Source: Hyphococcus flavus (GTDB lineage: Bacteria > Pseudomonadota > Alphaproteobacteria > Caulobacterales > Parvularculaceae). From it: DNA of 64,000 nucleotides. The notes beneath the pieces were generated by a model. It saw only the letters and a program-made list of their open reading frames with translations, was not told where the DNA came from and made no database searches. The DNA lies in contig NZ_CP118166.1 in NCBI RefSeq assembly GCF_028748065.1, positions 1,751,501 to 1,815,500 on the forward strand. The letters run 5' to 3'. The position numbers and the translations under genes were made by a program. How positions within the stretch are numbered: position 1 is the first letter of the stretch; the number at the start of each line of letters is the position of its first letter. Below, in pieces: positions 51,820-60,256 of the stretch.

Positions 51820-52869
51820 TTATGCCTTGAAAAGTTGGGCCCAGTTTCGCGGTTCACGCTTTTTCCATGCCTTCCGATGCCAGGCGTCTGAAACGATCAG
51901 CGGTGCAACGGAGGTCGCTTCAGCGTAGACCATTTGTTCGTAAACCGTGGACACCTTGCCCCAGCTCGCCGCTTCTTTGAGCGTTGAGGACGAACAAGCG
52001 CCGTCGCGTACGTCGGCGACAGTGATCTGCACGGCGTATTTGTGCATTTCGCAATCTTCATGGCCGAGGATTTCCGCGCACACGACCGTATCCTGCGCGA
52101 AATTTTTGGGAACGCCGCCGCCAACCATAAATAAGGCGGTCGTGCCGGCCGCAAGCTTGATTTCCGTAAGTTCACGGAAGTCTCCGCCTGAGTCGATCGT
52201 TACATAAGGCTTGCCTGCCTTGCGGCGTTCAACCTGATGCTTGACGATGCCGAAGCCTGCAGAACAGTCCGAAAATGCGGGCACGAAAATCGGCACGCCT
52301 TTTTCATAGGCGCGCTGGATCAGCGAGCCTTCTTTCTTGGCGTTGCCGGCGGCGAGCCACTTGCCGATTTCATAGATGAACTCGCGCGAAGTGTACGGGC
52401 GCGGCTCAAGCTGTTCGCAGATTTCGTAGATCGTGCCGTCCACATGCTGCAGCTCTTCCTCGTCGATATAGGTGTCGTAAATACGGTCGATATAGAGCGA
52501 GCGCAGCGTGTTGTCGTCGGGAATTTCGTTCGCCTGATAATGTTTGAAACCGAGGGCTTCGAGGAAATCCATATCGATGATGCAGGCGCCGGTGGCGACC
52601 ACCGCGTCAGCCATGTTGTATTCGATCATGTCGCGCCAGACATGCAGGCACCCGCCGGCGCCGGTGGAGCCGGCCATGATCAGCCAAGTCGAACATTTCT
52701 CGTCTTCGAGCGCCATGTTGAGGATTTGCGCAGCGCGCGCGGCGTCACGACTCGTAAAGCTCATCTTGCCCCAGGCGTCGATGATCGGACGCGCATCAAA
52801 TTGCGTGATGTCGATATGTTCGACCGGCTGCGAAAGCAGTTCGGCTTTGCGGTTGTCAGTTGAAGTCAT
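51820..52869 (-). CDS. Deoxyhypusine synthase-like protein (probable polyamine enzyme)
   Basis: A 349-residue homologue of eukaryotic/archaeal deoxyhypusine synthase. The NAD-binding and spermidine-site blocks are visible (MAGSTGAGGCLHVWRDMIEYNM, PAFSDCSAGFGIVKHQ, TIDSGGDFRELTE, FMVGGGVPKNFAQD), and the catalytic lysine lies in LKEAASWGKVS. Bacteria lack eIF5A, so the likely reaction is transfer of an aminobutyl group to a small polyamine, for example homospermidine formation, instead of protein modification. It follows the ornithine decarboxylase gene by 155 nt on the same strand, which supports a polyamine role. Confidence 0.88.
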   Translation of the reverse strand: MTSTDNRKAELLSQPVEHIDITQFDARPIIDAWGKMSFTSRDAARAAQILNMALEDEKCSTWLIMAGSTGAGGCLHVWRDMIEYNMADAVVATGACIIDMDFLEALGFKHYQANEIPDDNTLRSLYIDRIYDTYIDEEELQHVDGTIYEICEQLEPRPYTSREFIYEIGKWLAAGNAKKEGSLIQRAYEKGVPIFVPAFSDCSAGFGIVKHQVERRKAGKPYVTIDSGGDFRELTEIKLAAGTTALFMVGGGVPKNFAQDTVVCAEILGHEDCEMHKYAVQITVADVRDGACSSSTLKEAASWGKVSTVYEQMVYAEATSVAPLIVSDAWHRKAWKKREPRNWAQLFKA

Positions 52870-53024
52870 GGCTTCGGTCCTTTCGGTTGTCCGGCCTTTT
52901 CATATTTTAGGGCCGGGTTCCGGATCCGGGCCGTGTTGTGTTGAACACGCGGAGGGCCGTGAGAATGACGCCGGTCTTAAATGACCGGCGCCGGAATTTC
53001 CAGCACGCATCAAGCATGCACAGT

Positions 53025-54242
53025 TTAAAGTTCGATCACCGCATCTTTCAGTGCGATGATTTCCGCTGGTTGTGTGACGCCGCCATACATCGTGCTCATG
53101 GGCGCATCTTCGATGACAGCCTCTATATATTCACCGAAGCCGTTGAACTTGGTCGCCAGCGCCGAGCCATAGGCACCGGTGAGGCCGAATTCGATGTAGT
53201 CGCCTTCACTTACATCGGCGGGCAGGAAGAACGGACCTTCCATAACGTCAATAGAATCGCAGGTCGGGCCGAACAGCTTGAACGCCTTCATCGGACGGCG
53301 TGGCCGCCCTTTTTCGCGGAGAAGCTGCACAGGAAAAACAAGGCCGTCATGCGCGGCGTCGAACAATGCACCGTAAGCGCCGTCGTTCAAATAGAGCGTA
53401 TCGCCTTTGCGTAATTCTACGCGCACAACATGGCTGCCGGCTTCGGCGCAAAGCGCGCGGCCCGGCTCGCACCACAGGTCTGCGTTTTCAAGAACCGGCA
53501 TTTCTTCAAACGCGGCTTTGATTTCCTCGATGTAATCGATCAGCGGCGGCGGGATGAGGCCGGGATAGGCGGTGGGGAAACCACCGCCCACATCAACGAT
53601 ATCAACAGTGACGCCAGCGGCGCGAATGATTTCGCTGACCGACTGCATGGCGACGCGCCAGGCTTCCGGCCGCATGCATTGCGAGCCCACATGGAATGAA
53701 ACGCCGAGTTCTTCAGCAACTGCACGCGCTTCACGCAACACCATGACGGCTTCAGGGCCCGCGGCGCCGAACTTGCCGGAAAGTTTGTGTTGGGCGTAAT
53801 CGGACGATACGGCGAGCCGCACGATGATGTGCAGGTCGTTTGCGCCATTGGTCTCCGCGATGAGTTTTTGCAATTCCGCCGATGAATCGACCGCGAAGAT
53901 CCGCACGCCAAAATCAAAATAGGCGCGACGGATCGCCGAGCGGGCTTTAACTGGATGCATATATGCCAGCGTTGCATCGGGACAGCGCGCCGAGACGAGT
54001 TCGATCTCTGGAACAGAAGCGACATCGAACCAGCGAACGCCAGCAGCGTAAACCGCGTCGATAATGGCTGGATGCGGATTGGCTTTTACCGCGTAAAGGA
54101 CGTCGCCGGGAAAATGACGCACGAACCAATCCGCCGCTATTGTTGCGGCGTGCGGGCGAAGACAATGTACGGGAAGGTCCGGCCCTGATGGGCTGCCATT
54201 AGACCCTACGACCAGCGCAAGCGCTGAAGTGTGCCTTTCCAT
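53025..54242 (-). CDS. Ornithine/lysine decarboxylase, alanine-racemase fold
   Basis: About 405 residues from ATG 54242. PLP-binding lysine is in VLYAVKANPHPAI, followed by HVGSQCMRPEAW, VDIVDVGGGFPTAYPG, WCEPGRALCAEAGS and FGPTCDSIDVMEG with the active-site cysteine; LNDGAYGALFDAAH completes the dimer-site pattern. This fold III decarboxylase makes putrescine (or cadaverine). The frame stays open 76 codons further upstream through a structured leader, so a longer start (for example 54323) cannot be excluded. Neighbour of the deoxyhypusine-synthase-like gene. Confidence 0.92.
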   Translation of the reverse strand: MERHTSALALVVGSNGSPSGPDLPVHCLRPHAATIAADWFVRHFPGDVLYAVKANPHPAIIDAVYAAGVRWFDVASVPEIELVSARCPDATLAYMHPVKARSAIRRAYFDFGVRIFAVDSSAELQKLIAETNGANDLHIIVRLAVSSDYAQHKLSGKFGAAGPEAVMVLREARAVAEELGVSFHVGSQCMRPEAWRVAMQSVSEIIRAAGVTVDIVDVGGGFPTAYPGLIPPPLIDYIEEIKAAFEEMPVLENADLWCEPGRALCAEAGSHVVRVELRKGDTLYLNDGAYGALFDAAHDGLVFPVQLLREKGRPRRPMKAFKLFGPTCDSIDVMEGPFFLPADVSEGDYIEFGLTGAYGSALATKFNGFGEYIEAVIEDAPMSTMYGGVTQPAEIIALKDAVIEL

Positions 54243-54480
54243 CTCATGGAACCTCGCTAACGTAGCTGCAACCAAGCGCCATTCTTGCGGAGAGGTCCCA
54301 TGGGAATGGCGAAATCGCCACATAAGAACCATAAAAGGCCTTGTAAAGAAAAAATTTGCCCGGACTGTCGATTTTCTGGGCCTCGCCTTGGCCAATCCTG
54401 TCAGCAGCTGCGGGGCGAGGCTGCTAAAATATTGAAATAGCTTATATATTTTTGTCTCAAAGCGAGTTGTCAAGCTTGCG
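54243..54480 (-). promoter_or_regulatory. Structured leader of the ornithine decarboxylase gene (candidate speF-type leader)
   Basis: On the minus strand, TGGCGA-TT-TCGCCA (54320-54307) forms one hairpin, and CGCCATTC (54311-54304) can instead pair perfectly with GAATGGCG (54284-54277). The shared arm makes the two folds mutually exclusive, like an attenuator. A short in-frame coding stretch from ATG 54323 (MWRFRHSHGTSPQEW) runs through both. Conserved leaders upstream of ornithine decarboxylase genes are known in alphaproteobacteria; membership here is an inference. Confidence 0.45.
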
Positions 54481-54541
54481 AAGTATCAAAAAACCAGCCT
54501 CCATAATAGATGCACTTGGTACCGTTTCGGGGAGTTGCGTT

Positions 54542-54811
54542 ATGGGTTCGGAGCTATCTTTTAAAAAACAGATGCTGGGTTATCGTCTGGCCACGGCGGA
54601 AATTCTTTACCACCTGCCGGATCATCCAAAGCTTTTACAGTCCTATGTCTGGCAGGATTACGATATCGCTCCGTCCTATCCGGTGCTGCAAAAGTTCCTC
54701 GGTTTCTGGACGCGCGAGCTTGAAGGGCCGATCCATTCGGTACGCCTTGCAGGCAAGAAACTCATCGGCGCGGCTGATTTAAAGTCAGTGAGTGCGTTCG
54801 GGTTGAACTAA
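54542..54811 (+). CDS. usg: Usg family protein
   Basis: An 89-residue protein from ATG 54542 with the Usg pattern: FKKQMLGYRLATAEILYHLP, LLQSYVWQDYDIAPSYPVL and FLGFWTRELEGPIHSVRLAG. Usg was first seen near tryptophan genes in Caulobacter and is conserved in alphaproteobacteria; its function remains unknown. Upstream ATG-like starts exist but match no family N-terminus. It is divergent from the ornithine decarboxylase gene. Confidence 0.9.
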   Translation: MGSELSFKKQMLGYRLATAEILYHLPDHPKLLQSYVWQDYDIAPSYPVLQKFLGFWTRELEGPIHSVRLAGKKLIGAADLKSVSAFGLN

Positions 54812-54833
54812 CGCGCCGATTTATAGTTCGCAC

Positions 54834-56495
54834 TTACTCAGTTGATTCCAACCACCCCTTATAAGAAGCAACATGGCCGCCGATCGGCATGGCGATGTTG
54901 ACGTCAAAGCATGCGCGTCCCGCTTCATCGACAGATTCAGACGTTGAACTTTGAGGCAAGATGAATTTCGGCATCGGGACGCCCAAAAGCCGGCCTGCGG
55001 TCACGGGATAAATAAGTTTCCCATTGCTCACTTTCAGATCAATCCGGAAACGCATCAGTCCGAATTGTTCCCATATCCGGCCCGGAAAATTGCCGGGATC
55101 AAGGCAAATATATGATTTAAACCGCCTGTCGCCGAATGTGCGCGTCCAGACCTCGCCCTTCTCGCTTCGGCGCATTTCGACCTCAACAGTGATGTCATCG
55201 CTCGCTTGCGGAAACCCGGCGAGCCAAGCGGCTATATTCGCCAGGACGCTATTGCCGCGCGTAATTTTTCCGCGCCCTGCCCAGCGCCGCACATCGATGA
55301 CCCGATGCAAATCAGCAATGGGCGGCGGCAGCAATGCGTAATCACGCCCAAGCGCACGTTCGAAAACGAGTTGAGGTGTTGTTGTCTTTTGGGATGTTTT
55401 TGCAGGAAGCAGGGCAATCGCTTTTTCCGCCTCCTGAAGTGAAAATTCACTAATGCATGGGCGGGCGCCGGGGTGGATATCGCCGGCAAGAAGCTTTTGG
55501 CAAATTATGCGTGCGGGTAGGGCCGGCACGTTCGGGCCTTTGCCATCACCGACAACAAGCGTCCAGCGTCGTTCTTCCGTCTTGCCGTTCCCGTCAAGTC
55601 CGGCAACCCGTACCTGCATGCCGCCCAGATCTGATCCGAATGACTCAAACCGGTCGGCCATCCATTTCAAAACGGGCGCAGACAGGGTCAAGCTTTTCAC
55701 GATTTTCAACCGTACGAGCCATGATAAGATCTCCAGTCCGCCATGCATCAGTTTCAGATCAAGCCCGGCGCGGAAAAGAACGGAACGGGCTTTGAAATGT
55801 TCTGGAAACAAGATGAGATCAGGCGCGCCAATGAAACTGGCCCAGCGATTATAAATCCTATGGGCGTTACCGCCGTCTAAATCGGTGCGTTTTCTGTCGC
55901 TCCATCCGAGTTCGTTGACGAATTTCCCGCCGCGCCAAATTTTCATGGGCTTTCCGGCTTGCCCGACGATCGCCTTTACAACTGACAAGCCCCTCGGCGC
56001 CTTGTTGCCTGGCAGGATTGTGCTTTCGATTAGGTGTATGTCTGTAAGCCCTTCTTTCAAGGATTCCACGACCGCCGATGTAAGAGCGGGCACGCTTGAT
56101 ACGCCGGACAGAACGCAAACTCCGGCGGCTATAGCCTGATCATTGAGTTCCGAAATCTCCTTTGTGAAAAAAGCGTCGTCAGAAAGGTCGAGGTAATGAG
56201 CGCCGCAAGCAATGGCTGCGCAAGCAACCTTATATGGGTCTTCTCTGAAATTCTGAAACGGACCGGTTGCATCGATGACAGCGAACGGATTTGCAGAGTT
56301 TATGTCTTGCACAAATGTTTTTGAACTGGTGTCGAGTGTTAAGGGGCAGCAGTTTCTGTTGCGGCAAAATTCGATGGCTTTGTTCGCGCTGCGGCCCGCG
56401 ACGACGATGTCGAAAACTTTGTTGTCACTTAGCATATCGGCAACGCGGGACCCGAAAACGCCGTATCCGCCAAGAATAATAATCGTCTTTTTCAA
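54834..56495 (-). CDS. Saccharopine dehydrogenase-like reductase with C-terminal DUF4166
   Basis: A 553-residue two-part protein. Residues 1 to about 370 form a saccharopine-dehydrogenase-like Rossmann unit (IIILGGYGVFGSRVADML, AVIDATGPFQNF, HYLDLSDDAFF). The remaining about 180 residues look like DUF4166 (VIDVRRWAGRGKITRGNSVLA, FGLMRFRIDLKVSNGKLIYP). Fusions of these two are known; the substrate is not. It ends 22 nt from the usg stop on the other strand and is preceded by the agmatinase gene with a 30-nt gap, so the two may share a transcript. Confidence 0.86.
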   Translation of the reverse strand: MKKTIIILGGYGVFGSRVADMLSDNKVFDIVVAGRSANKAIEFCRNRNCCPLTLDTSSKTFVQDINSANPFAVIDATGPFQNFREDPYKVACAAIACGAHYLDLSDDAFFTKEISELNDQAIAAGVCVLSGVSSVPALTSAVVESLKEGLTDIHLIESTILPGNKAPRGLSVVKAIVGQAGKPMKIWRGGKFVNELGWSDRKRTDLDGGNAHRIYNRWASFIGAPDLILFPEHFKARSVLFRAGLDLKLMHGGLEILSWLVRLKIVKSLTLSAPVLKWMADRFESFGSDLGGMQVRVAGLDGNGKTEERRWTLVVGDGKGPNVPALPARIICQKLLAGDIHPGARPCISEFSLQEAEKAIALLPAKTSQKTTTPQLVFERALGRDYALLPPPIADLHRVIDVRRWAGRGKITRGNSVLANIAAWLAGFPQASDDITVEVEMRRSEKGEVWTRTFGDRRFKSYICLDPGNFPGRIWEQFGLMRFRIDLKVSNGKLIYPVTAGRLLGVPMPKFILPQSSTSESVDEAGRACFDVNIAMPIGGHVASYKGWLESTE

Positions 56496-56525
56496 CCGAG
56501 CGATCCTTTCGTCGGCGAACGTTCG

Positions 56526-57317
56526 CTAGTCCGAGTTTAGTTTCGCCGCCAATTCTTTGACCAACCTTGCTGCGAGATAAGCGGTCATCATGTTGATGTC
56601 TCTTGCAGGGTTGAGTTCGACCACGTCGGCGCCGATGAGTGGGGCTTCCAGCTTGTCGATTAAACCGATGACTTCGCGTGACGTCAGCCCGCCGGGTTCC
56701 GGGTGCGATACGCCAGGCGCGAAAGCCGGATCAATTCCGTCGAGATCGATGGAAACGTAAAGCGGCGCCGTTAGACGTTCAAAAGGGATGGCTTCCAGTT
56801 CGTCAGCAGACAGCATGACAATGCCGTGCTTCTCGCCATAGATCCTGCTTTCCGGCGGCACGCTTCTGAGGCCAACTTGAACGAGTGTGTTGACGCAGCC
56901 GTCTTCTACGGCGCGATAGAACGGACAGGCGTGAGAAAAAGGATCGCCGTCCAGTTCCGGATAAAGATCAGGGTGCGCGTCTATGTGCAGTATATTGACC
57001 GGACCATGCTGGTCTTTCATCGCTTTCAATATGGGATAGGTGACGGAATGATCGCCGCCGAGGCTCAACGGCCTAAGGCCGGCGTTTAGCGTATTCTTAA
57101 TTCTGTCAGTGATGGCTTCGCGGGCTTTTGCTGGCTCTTCGGGCAGCGCTTCAAAATCGTAACGGGTTATGGCTTTGCGCGCATCCACGCCGGCAAGACT
57201 GTAGGGGCTCGACATTTCTGTGAAGAGAGCCGACCTGATAACGTCCGGTCCCTGCGCCGCACCGCGCGCGAAAGACGAACTGGCGTCCCAGGAAAATCCG
57301 TGAAGGGTTACTGACAT
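56526..57317 (-). CDS. speB: Agmatinase/arginase family ureohydrolase
   Basis: A 263-residue ureohydrolase. All manganese-binding motifs are present: SLGGDHSVTYP, HIDAHPDLYPE and SIDLDGIDPAFAPG, plus ELNPARDINMMTAYLAARL. Short length and FSWDASSSFARGAAQGPDVIR favour agmatinase over arginase, giving putrescine plus urea. Formiminoglutamase or guanidinobutyrase cannot be ruled out. It fits the local polyamine group but has a divergent lipid operon upstream. Confidence 0.87.
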   Translation of the reverse strand: MSVTLHGFSWDASSSFARGAAQGPDVIRSALFTEMSSPYSLAGVDARKAITRYDFEALPEEPAKAREAITDRIKNTLNAGLRPLSLGGDHSVTYPILKAMKDQHGPVNILHIDAHPDLYPELDGDPFSHACPFYRAVEDGCVNTLVQVGLRSVPPESRIYGEKHGIVMLSADELEAIPFERLTAPLYVSIDLDGIDPAFAPGVSHPEPGGLTSREVIGLIDKLEAPLIGADVVELNPARDINMMTAYLAARLVKELAAKLNSD

Positions 57318-57412
57318 CTGGCGATCCCTATTGTCGCTCGTTGCTATTCACTACCTCGCATATTTCACCGGAATCTGTCTAACGTCGTATCGACGCAATG
57401 GGATGAACCGGC

Positions 57413-58039
57413 TTGCCGACCATTTACGATTTGAAACCGAAATTTCAGGCCCTGTTGCGGCCGGTTTGCGCTGCCCTGGCGAGGGTCGGCGTGACGGCCA
57501 ATCAGGTGACCATCGCGGCTTTCCTGTTAAGTCTTGCCCATGGCGCTGCGATTGCGGCTACTGCCGGTGCTGACTGGGTGCTGTGGGTTCTGCCGATAGT
57601 ATTATTTATCCGTATGGCGATGAATGCCATTGACGGTATGCTGGCGCGGGAGTTTGGGCAAAAGTCAAATCTCGGCGCTATCCTGAATGAATTGACGGAT
57701 GTATTGTCTGACGTTGCGCTTTACCTTCCTTTTGCTCTTATCGCCGGTATGCCGCCGGTATTAGTCGTTATGGTGGTGTTATTCGCTGTCATTGCGGAGA
57801 TGACCGGCGTTGTCGGAATACAGATCGGCGCCTCGCGGCGATATGACGGCCCGTTCGGCAAATCCGATCGCGCATTTTTCTTCGGCGCGCTGGCCTTGCT
57901 GCTCATTTTCTTCGAACCGGGGTGGTGGAGCACGACACTGATCGCGTTCGCTGCGGCGCTCGGGCTCGCAACCATCGTCAACCGCGCGCGCATGGCGCTC
58001 AAAGAAGCCGGGAAAGGGGCTGATCATGCCAATACCTGA
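57413..58039 (+). CDS. CDP-alcohol phosphatidyltransferase (YnbA-like)
   Basis: A 208-residue inner-membrane enzyme from TTG 57413. The family signature D-G-x2-A-R-x8-G-x3-D-x3-D is complete in NAIDGMLAREFG...GAILNELTDVLSD (residues about 65-95), with about six membrane helices. It joins a CDP-activated lipid to an alcohol; the alcohol is unknown. Its stop overlaps the next start by 14 nt, and the four-gene run continues to 60174. The pairing with a cytidylyltransferase recalls ynbA-ynbB of E. coli. Confidence 0.93.
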   Translation: MPTIYDLKPKFQALLRPVCAALARVGVTANQVTIAAFLLSLAHGAAIAATAGADWVLWVLPIVLFIRMAMNAIDGMLAREFGQKSNLGAILNELTDVLSDVALYLPFALIAGMPPVLVVMVVLFAVIAEMTGVVGIQIGASRRYDGPFGKSDRAFFFGALALLLIFFEPGWWSTTLIAFAAALGLATIVNRARMALKEAGKGADHANT

Positions 58040-58982
58040 GGGGCTGCCTGAAAATGTGTTCTACGCGATTGCCGCGATTTACGGACTGCTGATCCTCGCC
58101 AGCATTGTCACGGCAGTTCTGAAGCGCCGCAATCCGGGCGAGGGAACGGATGAGCTTTCTCGCCGGGTGACGTCATGGTGGTTCATGATCACCATTTTTA
58201 CTGTCGCGATCATCACCAATCGCGTTGTTTCCACCGTCTTTCTCGGCTTCATGACGTTTCTGGCGTTCAAGGAATATCTCTCGCTTATTCCGACGCGCCG
58301 CGTTGACCGGCTGATCCTGTTGTTTGCTTATCTCGCGATCCCCGTGCAGTTCATCTTCGCGCATATGAACAGCTATGGCCTGTTCCTGACATTCATCCCG
58401 GTCTGGATGTTTTTATTCTGTCCCATGACAATGACGCTGATCGGCAAGACCGAAGGGTTCTTGCGCGCCGTTGGGACGTTGAGCTGGGGTCTGATGATCA
58501 CGGTCTTTGCGTTGTCTCACACGGCGATGTTGCTGGCGGCTGACGATATTGTGGCGGGGCCCGCTGGCGGCGCGGGGTTGTTGTTATTTCTTGTCGCGCT
58601 GACGCAGTTTAATGATGTGGCGCAGTTCACCTGGGGCAAGCTCTTTGGCCGGCGGAAGATCGTGCCGAAAGTCAGCCCCAAGAAAACCTGGGAAGGGTTC
58701 CTCGGCGGGCTTGCCTCGACCATTGTGCTCGGCGCTATCGCCGGCCCGTTTTTAACGCCGCTTCCGTTTTATTATGCTGGCCTTGCCGGCGGCATGATCG
58801 CCATCGCTGGTTTCCTGGGTGATGTCACGATCTCCGCATTCAAAAGAGATTTGGGCGTGAAAGACTCAGGGGGTCTTATTCCCGGCCATGGCGGCATACT
58901 TGATCGCGTCGATAGCCTGACTTATGCGGCGCCTGTTTTTTATCACGCCATGCATTTCTTTGCTTTCAGCGGACGCATCTGA
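58026..58982 (+). CDS. Phosphatidate cytidylyltransferase (CdsA family, YnbB-like)
   Basis: A 318-residue polytopic membrane protein. The CDS signature SAFKRDLGVKDSGGLIPGHG-GILDRVDS occupies residues about 268-295, and KVSPKKTWEGFLGG precedes it. It makes CDP-diacylglycerol from phosphatidate and CTP. Because it is coupled to a specific CDP-alcohol transferase, it may be a dedicated paralogue instead of the housekeeping cdsA. Overlaps its upstream neighbour by 14 nt and the next gene by 1 nt. Confidence 0.94.
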   Translation: MPIPEGLPENVFYAIAAIYGLLILASIVTAVLKRRNPGEGTDELSRRVTSWWFMITIFTVAIITNRVVSTVFLGFMTFLAFKEYLSLIPTRRVDRLILLFAYLAIPVQFIFAHMNSYGLFLTFIPVWMFLFCPMTMTLIGKTEGFLRAVGTLSWGLMITVFALSHTAMLLAADDIVAGPAGGAGLLLFLVALTQFNDVAQFTWGKLFGRRKIVPKVSPKKTWEGFLGGLASTIVLGAIAGPFLTPLPFYYAGLAGGMIAIAGFLGDVTISAFKRDLGVKDSGGLIPGHGGILDRVDSLTYAAPVFYHAMHFFAFSGRI

Positions 58983-59617
58983 TGACAAGAGCGCTGCAAT
59001 ATCTTTTCTTTTTGCTTGTTGTCCGGCCGGTGCTCTTGATCATTCTCGGCATGAACGTGCGGGGCCGCGAAAACCTGCCCCAAAAGGGCCCGGCGATCAT
59101 TGCCGCGAACCATAACTCACATCTCGACACGCTGACTTTAATGGCGCTATTTCCGTTAAAAGAATTGCACCGCTTACGCCCGGCTGCCGCCGCCGATTAT
59201 TTCCTTTCGAACAAGTGGCTTTCCTGGTTTGCGAAAAATATTATCGGCATCATTCCGCTCAATCGCGGCGCCGTCAGGAAAAACCCGCTTGCTGATCTCG
59301 AAACGGCGCTGGACAAGGGTGAAATTCTGGTCCTCTTTCCCGAAGGATCGCGCGGCGAACCGGAACAGCGAGCAGATTTTAAACGCGGCGTCGCTTATCT
59401 TGCGAAATCGCGTCCTGAGGTTCCTGTCGTTCCTGTCTTCATGCACGGTCTTGGCAAAGCGCTGCCAAAGGGAAGTTTTTTTCTTGTTCCGTTTAATTGC
59501 GATGTCATCGCCGGCGAAGCAATCAAGTGGACTGGCGATACGGGCTCGTTCATGGGGGCGCTGGAGACAAGCATGAATGATCTCGCGGCTGAGGGGCATT
59601 TCCAGCCATGGGAATAA
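58982..59617 (+). CDS. 1-acyl-sn-glycerol-3-phosphate acyltransferase (PlsC family)
   Basis: A 211-residue membrane-associated acyltransferase with NHNSHLDT (the H-x4-D catalytic motif, near residue 40), a second block GIIPLNRGAV and LFPEGSRGEP (E-G-x-R-G substrate site). It acylates lysophosphatidate to phosphatidate, or a related lipid. Start ATG overlaps the upstream stop; the next start lies inside its last codons, all pointing to one operon. Confidence 0.93.
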   Translation: MTRALQYLFFLLVVRPVLLIILGMNVRGRENLPQKGPAIIAANHNSHLDTLTLMALFPLKELHRLRPAAAADYFLSNKWLSWFAKNIIGIIPLNRGAVRKNPLADLETALDKGEILVLFPEGSRGEPEQRADFKRGVAYLAKSRPEVPVVPVFMHGLGKALPKGSFFLVPFNCDVIAGEAIKWTGDTGSFMGALETSMNDLAAEGHFQPWE

Positions 59618-60174
59618 AGGACCCGAGACTTTGGCTGGCGGGCACCGTTTTGTGGGGTTTTGCAGAAGCGACATTCTTTTTCATCGTGCCGGACGTGTTG
59701 CTGACTGCGGCTGTTCTGGTTTTTGGATTATCCCGCGCTTTCAAGCTTTGTGTCGCCGCCTCGCTTGCAGCCGCTGCCGGCGGGCTGTTGATGATGCAGT
59801 GGAGCTTGCACGATATCGAAGCTGCGCGTGCGTTTTTGCTTTCCATTCCGCTCATTGGCGGCGATTTGATCGCGCGCGTGCAATCCGAGATGCAAGGCGC
59901 ATGGCCGCTTAACCTGACGCTCGGCGCAGTGACTGGTGCGCCTTACAAAATTTATGCAGTGGAAGCAGGCGCCCTCGGGATAAATGAGGCCCTGTTGGCC
60001 GTTGTGTCATTCGTTGCCCGGCTGCTGCGTTTCTCCCTGGCGGTTGGCTTAACGTGGGGCGGTCTCATGTTCGCCAGGGCCGTTGGGCTTCGGCGTTTTG
60101 CATCTGTCGGCCTCGCACTCGCTTGGGGTTCGATCTACGCGGCGTATATTTGGGTCCGACTGAACGCGCATTGA
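59608..60174 (+). CDS. Membrane protein of the lipid operon (DedA/YqaA-like?)
   Basis: A 188-residue protein with about five hydrophobic segments (LWLAGTVLWGFAEATFFFI, LCVAASLAAAAGGLLMMQW, LAVVSFVARLLRFSLAVGL). LGAVTGAPYKIYAVEAG holds a re-entrant-like GAP-K-Y block, reminiscent of DedA/VTT-domain proteins that move lipids, but I cannot prove that family. It overlaps the acyltransferase gene by 10 nt. A role in transporting or sensing the operon lipid is a reasonable guess. Confidence 0.7.
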   Translation: MGIKDPRLWLAGTVLWGFAEATFFFIVPDVLLTAAVLVFGLSRAFKLCVAASLAAAAGGLLMMQWSLHDIEAARAFLLSIPLIGGDLIARVQSEMQGAWPLNLTLGAVTGAPYKIYAVEAGALGINEALLAVVSFVARLLRFSLAVGLTWGGLMFARAVGLRRFASVGLALAWGSIYAAYIWVRLNAH

Positions 60175-60256
60175 AACCCGTCCATCTGGTAATTTGGCGC
60201 GAGCCGGGGCATGGGCTAGGTTCCTGCCGAGTTTTGATTTTTGAGGAGAAATTTCC

